Assembly (NCBI RefSeq): GCF_030388325.1 | Contig: NZ_CP103794.1 | Coordinates: forward strand, 3,720,001 to 3,784,000 | Length of the DNA stretch: 64,000 nt | Direction: 5' to 3' | Source of the DNA: Flavobacterium johnsoniae | GTDB taxonomy: Bacteria > Bacteroidota > Bacteroidia > Flavobacteriales > Flavobacteriaceae | In this document: piece by piece, positions 43,571-52,198 of the stretch | Position numbering within the stretch: the stretch's first letter is position 1 | Layout: each line of letters opens with the position of its first letter | Notes under the pieces: model-generated | Told to the model about the DNA's origin: nothing | What the model saw: only the letters and a program-made list of their open reading frames with translations | Database searches by the model: none | Translations under genes and position numbers: made by a program

Positions 43571-44740
43571 TTATTTCCCTTTTCTACGTTTACGCTCTGC
43601 TTTAATCATTGATAATTCGCGGCTTGTTTGTCCTGCAACCGAAGTATTTTCTTCAGCACGACGAATTAAATATGGCATAACATCTTTAACCGGTCCGAAT
43701 GGCAAATATTTTGCATCATTATAACCGTTTTCGGCCAAGTTGTAGCTAATATTATCGCTCATTCCGTACAATTGCCCAAACCAAATTCTTGGATCATTTT
43801 TAGCAATTCCTTTTTGAGCCATCATTTCCATTAATTTATAAGAACTCAATTCGTTGTGCGTTCCAGCAAAAATGGCCATCTTATCAAGATGCTCCAACAT
43901 ATATTGTACTGCATTATCATAATTTACGTCAGTAGCTTCTTTAGAAACACAGATTGGAGAAACATATCCTTTTTCTTCCGCTCTTTTGTTTTCTTTCTCC
44001 ATATAAGCACCACGAACTAACTTCATTCCAATATAAAAACCTTCAGTTTTAGCAACTTCATGAAGTTTTTTCAAATAATCTAAACGATCCCAACGGTACA
44101 TTTGCAAAGTATTAAATACAATAGCTTTTTCTTTATTGTACTTACGCATCATATCTGTCACCAAATCGTCAGCAGCATCTTGCATCCAGCTTTCTTCACC
44201 ATCGATCAATAATGCAACATCTTTTTTATGTGCTTCACCACAAACTTTATCAAAACGAGCCACTACTCTATCCCATTCTACTTGTTCTGCAGGAGTTAAA
44301 GTTTGTTTTTCGCCTAATTTTTCATAAAGCTCAAAACGACCTAAACCAGTTGGTTTAAAAACGGCAAACGGAATAGCTAAACGTTCTTTAGCAAAATCGA
44401 TAGTTCTTAAAGTCATCTCTAAAGCAGCGTCAAACTGCTCTTCTTCTTCTTTTCCTTCAACAGAATAATCCAAAACCGAAGAAACACCTTTTGTAAACAT
44501 TTTGTCTACAACAGTAAGACAGTCGTTTTCGTTTACACCACCACAAAAATGGTCAAAAACAGTTGCACGAATTAATCCTTCTACTGGTAAATGAGCTTTA
44601 ATTGCAAAATTAGTTACAGCAGTTCCAATTCTTACTAATGGCTCACTGTCAATCATTTTGAAAAGGAAATAAGCTCGGTCAAGTTCTGTATCACTTTTTA
44701 GAGAGAATGCAACTTGCGTATTGTCGAATATCTTTTCCAT
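43571..44740 (-). CDS. putA: proline dehydrogenase
   Basis: 389-aa FAD enzyme oxidising proline to pyrroline-5-carboxylate. It is the monofunctional form (no P5C-dehydrogenase domain). The TIM-barrel motifs GMKLVRGAYMEKE, FAGTHNELSSYKLMEMM, WFGQLYGMSDNISYNL and YLPFGPVKDVMPYLIRRAEEN are typical; the Arg pair in RRAEEN binds substrate. Single gene; a -7 element TATATTTG (minus) lies at 44758-44765. Confidence 0.9.
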   Translation of the reverse strand: MEKIFDNTQVAFSLKSDTELDRAYFLFKMIDSEPLVRIGTAVTNFAIKAHLPVEGLIRATVFDHFCGGVNENDCLTVVDKMFTKGVSSVLDYSVEGKEEEEQFDAALEMTLRTIDFAKERLAIPFAVFKPTGLGRFELYEKLGEKQTLTPAEQVEWDRVVARFDKVCGEAHKKDVALLIDGEESWMQDAADDLVTDMMRKYNKEKAIVFNTLQMYRWDRLDYLKKLHEVAKTEGFYIGMKLVRGAYMEKENKRAEEKGYVSPICVSKEATDVNYDNAVQYMLEHLDKMAIFAGTHNELSSYKLMEMMAQKGIAKNDPRIWFGQLYGMSDNISYNLAENGYNDAKYLPFGPVKDVMPYLIRRAEENTSVAGQTSRELSMIKAERKRRKGK

Positions 44741-44981
44741 TAAATTTATTTTTTATGCAAATATAGAGAGTGTTTTGAATATTATTCACCAAACAGTATC
44801 AAATTTTTTAATATTCTTAGCAGGACAGCGAAAAAAGATAGTTTATAAAGTAAATCTTTAGTATAATGCATTTTACAGCATTAAAAACAGAAACTAGGAT
44901 TTTAAACAAATTAGGATAGAAGTTTGAAGTTTATTTAGTTTAAAATACTTTATTTTTGTGCCTTTAATTAACTAAAGAATT

Positions 44982-46049
44982 ATGCAGTCTATTCAAGCCA
45001 ATAATTACCTCGTGCATTTTAACCAAAATGCTTATGAAGCTTTAAATAAACATTTAAAAGAAAACAAATATTCGAATCTATTTATAATAGTAGATGATCA
45101 GACGAATGAATATTGTTTGCCTAAATTGCTTCCTATAATTGAAACTGATTTAAACATTGAAATCATTGAATTTGAAGCCGGTGAAGCCAATAAAAATATA
45201 GAGACTTGTATTCAGATCTGGAATGTTTTGACAGAATTAGGCGCTGATAGAAAATCACTTGTGATTAATCTCGGCGGAGGTGTAGTTACTGATTTAGGAG
45301 GCTTTGTGGCTTCTACTTTTAAAAGAGGTGTAGATTTTATAAATATTCCAACCACTTTATTATCAATGGTTGATGCTTCTGTTGGAGGAAAAACAGGCGT
45401 TGATTTAGGAAATCTTAAAAATCAAATTGGTGTTATTAATGTGCCTCAAATGGTATTAATTGATACACAATATTTAGAAACTTTACCACAAAGCGAAATG
45501 CGTTCTGGTTTGGCAGAAATGCTAAAACATGGTTTAATTTACGATGCACCATATTGGAGACAGTTTTCTGATTTGAAATCAATTGTTTTTGACGAATTAG
45601 ATCAATTGATTTATCGTTCTGTTGAAATTAAAAACGAAATCGTAATTCAAGATCCAACAGAAAAAAACATTCGTAAAGCCTTGAATTTTGGACATACTTT
45701 AGGTCATGCGATTGAAGGTTATTTTTTAGAAAGCACTGAAAAAACAACTTTACTTCATGGTGAAGCTATTGCAGCAGGAATGATTTTGGAAAGTTACATT
45801 TCTTTACAGAAAAATTTAATTTCTCCCGAAGAATACAGAGAAATCAAAACAATAATTAAAGGCATTTATGAAGATATTATTTTTGAAGAAAATGACATCG
45901 ATCCGATCTTAGAATTGCTGATTCACGACAAAAAAAATGAATACGGTTTAATTCAATTTGCATTGATTGAGGGAATCGGAAAAATAAAAATTAACCAATC
46001 CGTTGAAAATAAATTAATTCTAGACGCGTTTCAAGATTATAAATCTTAA
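44982..46049 (+). CDS. aroB: 3-dehydroquinate synthase
   Basis: 355-aa NAD- and Zn-dependent enzyme converting DAHP to 3-dehydroquinate, second step of the shikimate pathway. Motifs: GGGVVTDLGGFVASTFKRGV with IPTTLLSMVDASVGGKTGVD, MLKHGLIYD, and metal-binding NFGHTLGHAIE and HGEAIAAGM. Full length. A -7 element TATTTTTG lies at 44951-44958. Followed after ~45 bp by the arginine decarboxylase promoter. Confidence 0.95.
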   Translation: MQSIQANNYLVHFNQNAYEALNKHLKENKYSNLFIIVDDQTNEYCLPKLLPIIETDLNIEIIEFEAGEANKNIETCIQIWNVLTELGADRKSLVINLGGGVVTDLGGFVASTFKRGVDFINIPTTLLSMVDASVGGKTGVDLGNLKNQIGVINVPQMVLIDTQYLETLPQSEMRSGLAEMLKHGLIYDAPYWRQFSDLKSIVFDELDQLIYRSVEIKNEIVIQDPTEKNIRKALNFGHTLGHAIEGYFLESTEKTTLLHGEAIAAGMILESYISLQKNLISPEEYREIKTIIKGIYEDIIFEENDIDPILELLIHDKKNEYGLIQFALIEGIGKIKINQSVENKLILDAFQDYKS

Positions 46050-46069
46050 ACTTTTTTTAATCGAAAGCG

Positions 46070-46101
46070 TTGCATTTGGTATATTTTATTTTTTACATTT
46101 G
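46070..46101 (+). promoter_or_regulatory. promoter of the arginine decarboxylase unit
   Basis: TTG (46070-46072), 21 bp, TACATTTG (46094-46101). The predicted start (~46107) leaves a leader of about 250 nt before the decarboxylase ATG. Confidence 0.65.
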
Positions 46102-46105
46102 CCCC

Positions 46106-46285
46106 ATGAAAACAAACAATCAGCGAAGACAATTCAGCTCGTATAGAAACCGCCTTAGCAGTTCTTTATTAAGAATGCTGAACCGTTTTTACAATAGTAA
46201 AAGTCCGTTCTGTTTTGATGTTTTCCAATGTTCAAAAGCCGAGCACGAAAAACTGCCGATTATATTTGCCAATATTAGAGTTTGA
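46106..46285 (+). CDS. Arg-rich small ORF in the arginine decarboxylase leader
   Basis: 59-codon frame from ATG 46106 (KTNNQRRQFSSYRNRLSSSL..), with six Arg in the first 27 codons. It starts at or next to the predicted transcription start, so it would be nearly leaderless. Inside it AGCAGTTCTT / AAGAATGCT (46155-46181) forms a hairpin. No family recognised. Could be a small protein, a leader peptide that senses arginine supply, or a chance frame. Confidence 0.35.
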   Translation: MKTNNQRRQFSSYRNRLSSSLLRMLNRFYNSKSPFCFDVFQCSKAEHEKLPIIFANIRV

Positions 46286-46355
46286 ATTTAAGACTTAGTA
46301 CAGAAAAAACACTAAATTTAAAATACAATTACAATCTCTAAAAGTTGACAAATAA

Positions 46356-47759
46356 ATGAATACAAAATATTCGGATCTAATAAACCAAACATACTACTTT
46401 CCACAAGAGGAATTTAAACTAAACAAAGACAACCTTTTATTTCACAATATTGATTTGATGAAATTGGTTGAACAATATGGCACTCCATTAAAGTTTACTT
46501 ATCTGCCTCAGATTTCTGAAAATATTAATAAAGCAAAAGCTTGGTTCAGAAAATCGATGGAAAAGAATAAATACGACGCAAAATACTATTATTGCTACTG
46601 TACAAAAAGCTCTCATTTTGAATATATTATGAATGAAGCTTTCAAGAATAACATTCACATTGAAACATCATCTGCATTTGATGTTAATATTGTAGAAAAT
46701 TTACTTGAAAATGGTAAAATCAATAAAAGTACTTACGTTATTTGTAATGGTTTCAAAAGAGACGAATACATTACCAACATTGCAAGATTAATCAATAGCG
46801 GACATAAAAACACTATTCCGATTATTGATAATTACGAAGAACTAGATTTGCTTCAGGCAGAAATTAAAGGAAAATTCAAAATTGGAATCCGTATTGCTGC
46901 TGAGGAAGAACCTAAATTTGAGTTTTATACATCAAGATTGGGTATTGGATATAAAAACATTGTTTCTTTCTATAAAAAACAAATTCAGGAGAATGATAAA
47001 TTAGAGCTAAAAATGCTTCACTTTTTCATTAATACCGGAATCAACGATACCTCATATTACTGGAACGAGCTTGTAAAATGTATTAAAGTATATATTGCTC
47101 TTAAAAAAGAATGCCCTACTCTAGATGGATTGAACATTGGAGGTGGTTTCCCAATTAAGAATTCGCTTGCTTTTGAATATGATTACCAATATATGATTGA
47201 TGAAATTATCAATCAGATTAAAATAGCCTGTGATGAAGCTGAAGTCGATGTTCCAAATATTTTTACGGAATTTGGATCGTTTACTGTAGGTGAAAGCGGT
47301 GGTGCAATCTATCAGATTTTATATCAAAAACAACAAAATGATAGAGAAAAATGGAATATGATCGACTCATCTTTCATTACCACTTTACCAGATACGTGGG
47401 CAATAAACAAACGTTTTATTATGCTAGCGGTTAACCGTTGGAATGATACTTACGAGCGGGTTCTGTTGGGTGGTCTGACTTGTGATAGTGACGATTATTA
47501 CAATTCTGAACAAAACATGAATGCCATTTATTTGCCAAAGTACAATAAAGAAAAACCATTATATATTGGTTTCTTTAATACTGGAGCTTATCAGGAGACA
47601 ATTGGAGGATACGGAGGCTTGCACCACTGTTTAATCCCGCAACCAAAACATATCTTAATTGACAGAGACGAAAACGGAATTCTAGCCACTGAGGTTTTCT
47701 CAGAACAACAGACTTCTGACGACGTTTTAAAGATTTTAGGTTATAAAAAAAAGTTGTAA
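46356..47759 (+). CDS. speA: arginine decarboxylase (short, alanine-racemase fold)
   Basis: 467-aa PLP enzyme making agmatine from arginine, the entry to polyamines. It has the fold-III barrel with the PLP Lys in CTKSSHF, GFKRDEYI, the glycine-rich GGGFPIKNS phosphate clamp and the C-terminal Cys in LLGGLTCDSDD followed by NTGAYQE. It is shorter than the E. coli SpeA (~650 aa) and typical of Bacteroidetes. It is followed 110 bp later by the DHS-like gene, so the pair is a polyamine module. Confidence 0.9.
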   Translation: MNTKYSDLINQTYYFPQEEFKLNKDNLLFHNIDLMKLVEQYGTPLKFTYLPQISENINKAKAWFRKSMEKNKYDAKYYYCYCTKSSHFEYIMNEAFKNNIHIETSSAFDVNIVENLLENGKINKSTYVICNGFKRDEYITNIARLINSGHKNTIPIIDNYEELDLLQAEIKGKFKIGIRIAAEEEPKFEFYTSRLGIGYKNIVSFYKKQIQENDKLELKMLHFFINTGINDTSYYWNELVKCIKVYIALKKECPTLDGLNIGGGFPIKNSLAFEYDYQYMIDEIINQIKIACDEAEVDVPNIFTEFGSFTVGESGGAIYQILYQKQQNDREKWNMIDSSFITTLPDTWAINKRFIMLAVNRWNDTYERVLLGGLTCDSDDYYNSEQNMNAIYLPKYNKEKPLYIGFFNTGAYQETIGGYGGLHHCLIPQPKHILIDRDENGILATEVFSEQQTSDDVLKILGYKKKL

Positions 47760-47869
47760 AAAAAACGGCAAATTAAGTAATGGATATGTTTAGAAAATTC
47801 TTAATTTGCATTAACATCCAAAAAGGTTAAACTTTTTAATTCAAAAAAAAAAAAACAAAAACAAAAGAA

Positions 47870-48838
47870 ATGAAAGGACCAATCAGTCAGTTTATTGAAA
47901 AACATTATTTGCATTTTAACTCTGCTTCATTAGTAGATGCTGCAAAAGCTTATGAGCAGCAATTAGCAGATGGTGCAAAGATGCTTGTGAGTATGGCTGG
48001 CGCAATGAGTACAGCTGAAATTGGTAAAATTTTTGCCGAAGTAATTAGACAAGACAAAGTACATATTATCTCATGTACAGGTGCAAATCTAGAAGAAGAT
48101 ATCATGAATTTAGTGGCTCATTCTCATTATGAAAGAGTACCAAACTACCGTGATTTAACTCCAGAAGACGAATGGGCTTTACTTGAAAGAGGATTAAACC
48201 GTGTTACAGACACTTGTATTCCTGAACATGAAGCTTTCCGTCGTTTACAAAAACATATTTACAAAATTTGGAAAGATGCAGATGACAAAGGAGAACGTTA
48301 TTTTCCTCATGAATTCATGTATAAAATGTTATTGTCTGGTGTTTTAGAAGAATACTACGAAATTGACTTAAAAGATAGCTGGATGTATGCAGCTGCAGAG
48401 AAAAATTTACCAATTATCGTTCCAGGTTGGGAAGATAGTACAATGGGAAATATCTTTGCTTCATACGTAATTAAAGGAGAACTGAAAGCATCTACGATGA
48501 AATCTGGAATTGAATACATGACTTTCCTTGCAGACTGGTATTCTAAAAACAGTTCAAACGGAATTGGATTCTTCCAAATTGGTGGTGGTATTGCTGGTGA
48601 CTTCCCTATCTGTGTTGTACCAATGTTGTACCAAGATATGGAAATGCACGATGTTCCGTTTTGGAGCTATTTCTGCCAAATCTCAGATTCAACAACTAGT
48701 TACGGTTCATATTCTGGAGCAGTTCCAAATGAAAAAATCACTTGGGGTAAATTAGACATCAAAACCCCTAAATTTATTATTGAGTCGGACGCTACAATTG
48801 TTGCTCCGTTAATTTTTGCATATTTATTAGATTTATAA
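47870..48838 (+). CDS. deoxyhypusine synthase-like protein
   Basis: 322-aa NAD-binding enzyme of the deoxyhypusine synthase family: LVSMAGAMSTAEIGK, HIISCTGANLEEDI, GIGFFQIGGGIAGDFPI and the catalytic-type Lys in ITWGKL (~294). Bacteria lack eIF5A, so the substrate is not that protein: some bacterial relatives make homospermidine from putrescine. With speA upstream this fits polyamine synthesis (inference). A run of 13 A lies at 47843-47855 before the gene. Confidence 0.88.
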   Translation: MKGPISQFIEKHYLHFNSASLVDAAKAYEQQLADGAKMLVSMAGAMSTAEIGKIFAEVIRQDKVHIISCTGANLEEDIMNLVAHSHYERVPNYRDLTPEDEWALLERGLNRVTDTCIPEHEAFRRLQKHIYKIWKDADDKGERYFPHEFMYKMLLSGVLEEYYEIDLKDSWMYAAAEKNLPIIVPGWEDSTMGNIFASYVIKGELKASTMKSGIEYMTFLADWYSKNSSNGIGFFQIGGGIAGDFPICVVPMLYQDMEMHDVPFWSYFCQISDSTTSYGSYSGAVPNEKITWGKLDIKTPKFIIESDATIVAPLIFAYLLDL

Positions 48839-48846
48839 AATAATTT

Positions 48847-49263
48847 ATGAAAAGAGTTATAGTAGACTACGCTAAACTTACCAATGAAATTTTAAATCTT
48901 TTGGTTGAAAAATTTCCTGATGGTTATGACGATTCGGATGTAATCCGTTTTAGAAACGCTAAAAACGAATTGGTTGAAGCTGTTGAAGTTCGTACTGAAG
49001 ATACAATTTACTTAGTGAAAATTAGTACTAAACTTGCAGACAGAATTGAAAACTACGATGAAGATGACGATTTAGATGTTGATGTAGATGCAATTGCACC
49101 AGTTAAAGGTATCGATCTTGACGATGATATTAGCGATGACGATGATGACGATGATAATCAAGATAAACCAGATTCTGACGGTGGCGATGGAGATGATGAT
49201 GATGATGACGACGATGACAAAGCTGACACTGATTATGATGAAGATGAAGAGGATGAAGATTAA
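48847..49263 (+). CDS. acidic protein with Asp-rich tail
   Basis: 138-aa protein. Residues 1-75 are a small ordered domain (VDYAKLTNEILNLLVEKFPDGYDDSDVIRF). The rest is low-complexity Asp/Glu (DDDDDDDNQDKPDSDG and a longer run), with DNA full of GAT/GAC repeats. Relatives have, as I recall, been labelled 'DNA primase', but there is no primase motif. Possible chaperone or nucleic-acid-mimic protein (inference). 8 bp after the DHS gene, so part of that operon. Confidence 0.75.
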   Translation: MKRVIVDYAKLTNEILNLLVEKFPDGYDDSDVIRFRNAKNELVEAVEVRTEDTIYLVKISTKLADRIENYDEDDDLDVDVDAIAPVKGIDLDDDISDDDDDDDNQDKPDSDGGDGDDDDDDDDDKADTDYDEDEEDED

Positions 49264-49283
49264 TCATTTTCTTTAAAATAAAT

Positions 49284-49310
49284 AAAAGGAACTCAACTCG
49301 GGTTCCTTTT
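49284..49310 (+). terminator. Rho-independent terminator
   Basis: Stem AAAAGGAAC (49284-49292) / GTTCCTTTT (49302-49310) followed by more T's; ends the speA-DHS-acidic protein unit. Confidence 0.8.
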
Positions 49311-49400
49311 TTTTATAGTACAAATCCACACTAATATTAAATTTTTATATTTATAAGATTATTCTTATTTTTAAATTTCAAATATAAAAATTACAAGCCA

Positions 49401-51515
49401 ATGACTTCAGAAATACTTCACGCGACTTTAAAAGAAAATTTTGGTTTTGAAAAATTCAGACCAAATCAGGAAACTATAATAAATACCATTCTTTCTGGGC
49501 AAGATACATTAGCTATTATGCCAACAGGAGGTGGAAAATCTATTTGTTTTCAACTTCCAGCTTTAATTCTTCCAGGAATTACTGTTGTAATTTCTCCTCT
49601 AATTGCTTTGATGAAAGATCAGGTCGACAGCTTAAAAACAAATGGAATTTCTGCTTGTTTCATTAATAGTTCGCAATCATCTCAGGAACAGCAATATTAT
49701 ATTGACAATTTAAAATCCAACACTTTTAAACTAGTCTATATTGCTCCAGAAAGTCTTTCTTATTTAGATATGGCTTTTAACGAATTGAATATTAGTTTAA
49801 TAGCAATTGATGAAGCGCATTGTATTTCTTCTTGGGGACATGACTTTAGGCCAGCGTATACAAATCTAGGATATTTAAAAAACCGCTTCCCTTCTACTCC
49901 AGTTTTGGCTTTAACAGCAACTGCAGATAAAGCAACGCGTACCGATATTGTAAAACAATTAAATTTAAACAAGCCTAAAACTTTTATTGCTTCGTTTGAT
50001 CGAAAAAATCTTAGTTTAGAAGTTCGTCCGGCTTTAGATCGTGTGAAACAGATTATTGATTTTATTGAAGACAAACCAAATGAATCTGGAATTATTTATT
50101 GCCTAAGTCGAAAAACTACTGAAGAACTTGCTGAAAAGTTAAAGAAAAATGGTATTTCTGCAAAAGCATATCACGCTGGTTTAGATAATGAAACTCGAGC
50201 CAAAACTCAAGATCATTTTATTAATGACGATTGTCAAGTAGTTTGCGCTACAATTGCCTTTGGAATGGGAATCGATAAATCGAATGTTCGTTGGGTTATT
50301 CATTATAATCTTCCCAAAAATATTGAAGGCTATTATCAGGAAATTGGGCGTGCCGGACGTGATGGTTTACCAGCCGAAACTCTTTTGTTTGAAAGTTATG
50401 CAGATGTAATACAACTTCAAAAGTTTGCGTCCGAAGGTTTAAATTCTGATATTCAATTGGCAAAATTAGATCGCATGAAACAATATGCGGATGCCGTAAG
50501 CTGCCGTAGAAAAATCCTGCTTTCTTATTTCGGAGAATTGGTTACTGAGAATTGCGGAAACTGCGATATTTGCAAAAATCCTCCAACTTTTTTCGATGGA
50601 ACGATTCTCGCGCAAAAAGCATTGTCAGCAATTACTCGTTTAAAAGAATCTGAACCTTTAGCTGTAATTGTTGATTTTTTGCGAGGCTCGAGAAACGCGT
50701 ATATCTACGAAAAAAATTATCAAACGCTAAAAACGTACGGAATTGGCGATGACATTTCTTGGTACGACTGGAACCAATATCTTATTCAGTTAATAAATTT
50801 AGGTTATTGCGAAATTGCCTTTCACCAACACAACAAAATTTTGCTTACTCCTTTTGCAAAGAAAGTTTTATTTGAGGGAGAAAAAGTAAAACTGACAACT
50901 GTTGTTAAAAAAGTAATTGACAAAAACGAAATTAAAGAAGCTAAAACGAAAACGCCCAAGAATTCTCTTTTTGAAACACTTCGAAAATTACGTTATGAAA
51001 TTGCTCAAGAAGAAGAAGTTCCTGCTTATGTTATTTTTAGTGACGCTTCATTAAGGCAAATGGAAGTTTTGAGACCAATGACAGACGAAGAATTCCTCGC
51101 TATAGAAGGTGTTGGAAAAGCTAAACTAGAAAAATATGGAACTGAATTTATTAATGCAATAATTGAATTTCAAAGAAATAAATCGGTAGTTAAAAAAGAA
51201 AAAAAAGAGAATACTTATAAAAAAACACTTGAGTTATTTCAGAATGGACTTTCTGTCAAAGAAATTGCTGAACAACGAAATTTAGGTGAAACAACAATTA
51301 TTTCTCATTTAGCAAAATTATATGTTGATGGTAATAATATAGATCTTAGTCAATTTGTTTCAGATGATGAAATTTTAAATATTGAGAAAGCTCAAATTGA
51401 ATTAGAAAATCCGAATGCATTAAGACCTTACTTTGAATATTTTGAAGAAAAAATGTCTTATGATAAAATTCGATTTGGTTTAGCTTTTTTAGAAAGAAAG
51501 AATCAAACGACATAA
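49401..51515 (+). CDS. recQ: ATP-dependent DNA helicase RecQ
   Basis: 704-aa SF2 3'-5' DNA helicase of recombination and fork repair. Walker A PTGGGKS (41-47), DEAH (137-140) followed by CISSWGHDFRPAY (aromatic-rich loop), a Cys4 zinc site (~369-393: CRRK...CGNCDIC), the RQC winged helix, and an HRDC domain (~520-600, LRKLRYEIAQEEEVPAYVIFSDASLRQM). A further C-terminal helix-turn-helix (VKEIAEQRNLGETTIISHLAKLY) ends the protein. Monocistronic. Full length for Bacteroidetes RecQ. Confidence 0.94.
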   Translation: MTSEILHATLKENFGFEKFRPNQETIINTILSGQDTLAIMPTGGGKSICFQLPALILPGITVVISPLIALMKDQVDSLKTNGISACFINSSQSSQEQQYYIDNLKSNTFKLVYIAPESLSYLDMAFNELNISLIAIDEAHCISSWGHDFRPAYTNLGYLKNRFPSTPVLALTATADKATRTDIVKQLNLNKPKTFIASFDRKNLSLEVRPALDRVKQIIDFIEDKPNESGIIYCLSRKTTEELAEKLKKNGISAKAYHAGLDNETRAKTQDHFINDDCQVVCATIAFGMGIDKSNVRWVIHYNLPKNIEGYYQEIGRAGRDGLPAETLLFESYADVIQLQKFASEGLNSDIQLAKLDRMKQYADAVSCRRKILLSYFGELVTENCGNCDICKNPPTFFDGTILAQKALSAITRLKESEPLAVIVDFLRGSRNAYIYEKNYQTLKTYGIGDDISWYDWNQYLIQLINLGYCEIAFHQHNKILLTPFAKKVLFEGEKVKLTTVVKKVIDKNEIKEAKTKTPKNSLFETLRKLRYEIAQEEEVPAYVIFSDASLRQMEVLRPMTDEEFLAIEGVGKAKLEKYGTEFINAIIEFQRNKSVVKKEKKENTYKKTLELFQNGLSVKEIAEQRNLGETTIISHLAKLYVDGNNIDLSQFVSDDEILNIEKAQIELENPNALRPYFEYFEEKMSYDKIRFGLAFLERKNQTT

Positions 51516-51523
51516 AAAAAAAG

Positions 51524-51594
51524 AGCTTCGACTTCGCTCAGCCTGACATGCGATATTTAACAATATTATTGTCAGACTGAGAGAAGTCGAAGCT
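51524..51594. repeat. long imperfect inverted repeat, REP-like (family C)
   Basis: AGCTTCGACTTC (51524-51535) / GAAGTCGAAGCT (51583-51594) perfect, continued inward by CTCAG/CTGAG and CTGACA/TGTCAG with single mismatches: a 23-bp stem with a 21-nt loop. The AGCTTCGACTTCGCTCAG motif is, as I recall, a common dispersed element in flavobacterial genomes. Confidence 0.8.
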
Positions 51595-51608
51595 TCGTTT
51601 CTAAAAGC

Positions 51609-51639
51609 AAAAACCTGTACTTTTAAAGTACAGGTTTTT
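51609..51639. terminator. bidirectional terminator
   Basis: Perfect 15-bp arms AAAAACCTGTACTTT (51609-51623) and AAAGTACAGGTTTTT (51625-51639). Lies between the convergent recQ and DinB genes. Confidence 0.8.
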
Positions 51640-51653
51640 GTTATAAGTAAACT

Positions 51654-52169
51654 TTACAAATACCTTTCTTCAAAAACTTTTTGGTGATGTTTTTGATGTC
51701 CAATTAGCACAAAACCTAAAGCTCGAACTGAAATTTGATTATTTGATGCAGTTCCAATTCTTTTAAGTTGTTCATCAGATAAGCTTTTGTAAAACAATAA
51801 ATTTGAATGTCTTACAGCAGAAAATTCAGTTAGCAATTCTTGAATACTTCTCGAATTGGCGTCAGAATTATCGGCATAATCTTGTTCTTCAAAACTTGGT
51901 AACGGCGTTTTATCATTTCTAGAAAAACGCAAAGCTCTGTAAGCAAAAATTCGTTCAGTATCTATTACATGCTGGATAATTTCTTTAATTGTCCATTTTC
52001 CTTCCGCATAACGATAGTCAAATTTATCCATCGGAATGTTTTGAACAAAACGGATAAATTCGTGAAGAGATATTTCTAATTCTTCAATTAACTTACCCTC
52101 TCCAGCTTGTTTAAGATATGTACCGAAATGACCTGAATATTCATTTTCTAAAATATCGCTGACATTCAT
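51654..52169 (-). CDS. DinB-like four-helix-bundle protein
   Basis: 171-aa protein of the DinB/YfiT group: FDYRYAEGKWTIKEIIQHVIDTERIFAYRALRF, HSNLLFYKSLSDEQL and GHQKHHQKVFEERY. Three His ligands for a metal (His47-type, H..H in HQKHH) are visible. The family includes bacillithiol transferases and damage-inducible proteins of unknown activity; the thiol partner in Bacteroidetes is not known. Upstream of this gene is ppc on the same strand (29 bp), so it may be the distal part of that unit. Confidence 0.85.
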   Translation of the reverse strand: MNVSDILENEYSGHFGTYLKQAGEGKLIEELEISLHEFIRFVQNIPMDKFDYRYAEGKWTIKEIIQHVIDTERIFAYRALRFSRNDKTPLPSFEEQDYADNSDANSRSIQELLTEFSAVRHSNLLFYKSLSDEQLKRIGTASNNQISVRALGFVLIGHQKHHQKVFEERYL

Positions 52170-52198
52170 TTTTTCTAAAATTAAAATTTAAAATCTGC

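Noticed and set aside
47843..47855. A13 run as a slippage or recoding site
   Set aside because: It lies in the untranslated spacer before the DHS gene, so no reading frame is affected.
49088..49276. Met-rich frame (MTMMTMI...) in the acidic gene
   Set aside because: Frame-shifted reading of GAT/GAC repeats that code Asp in the real frame.
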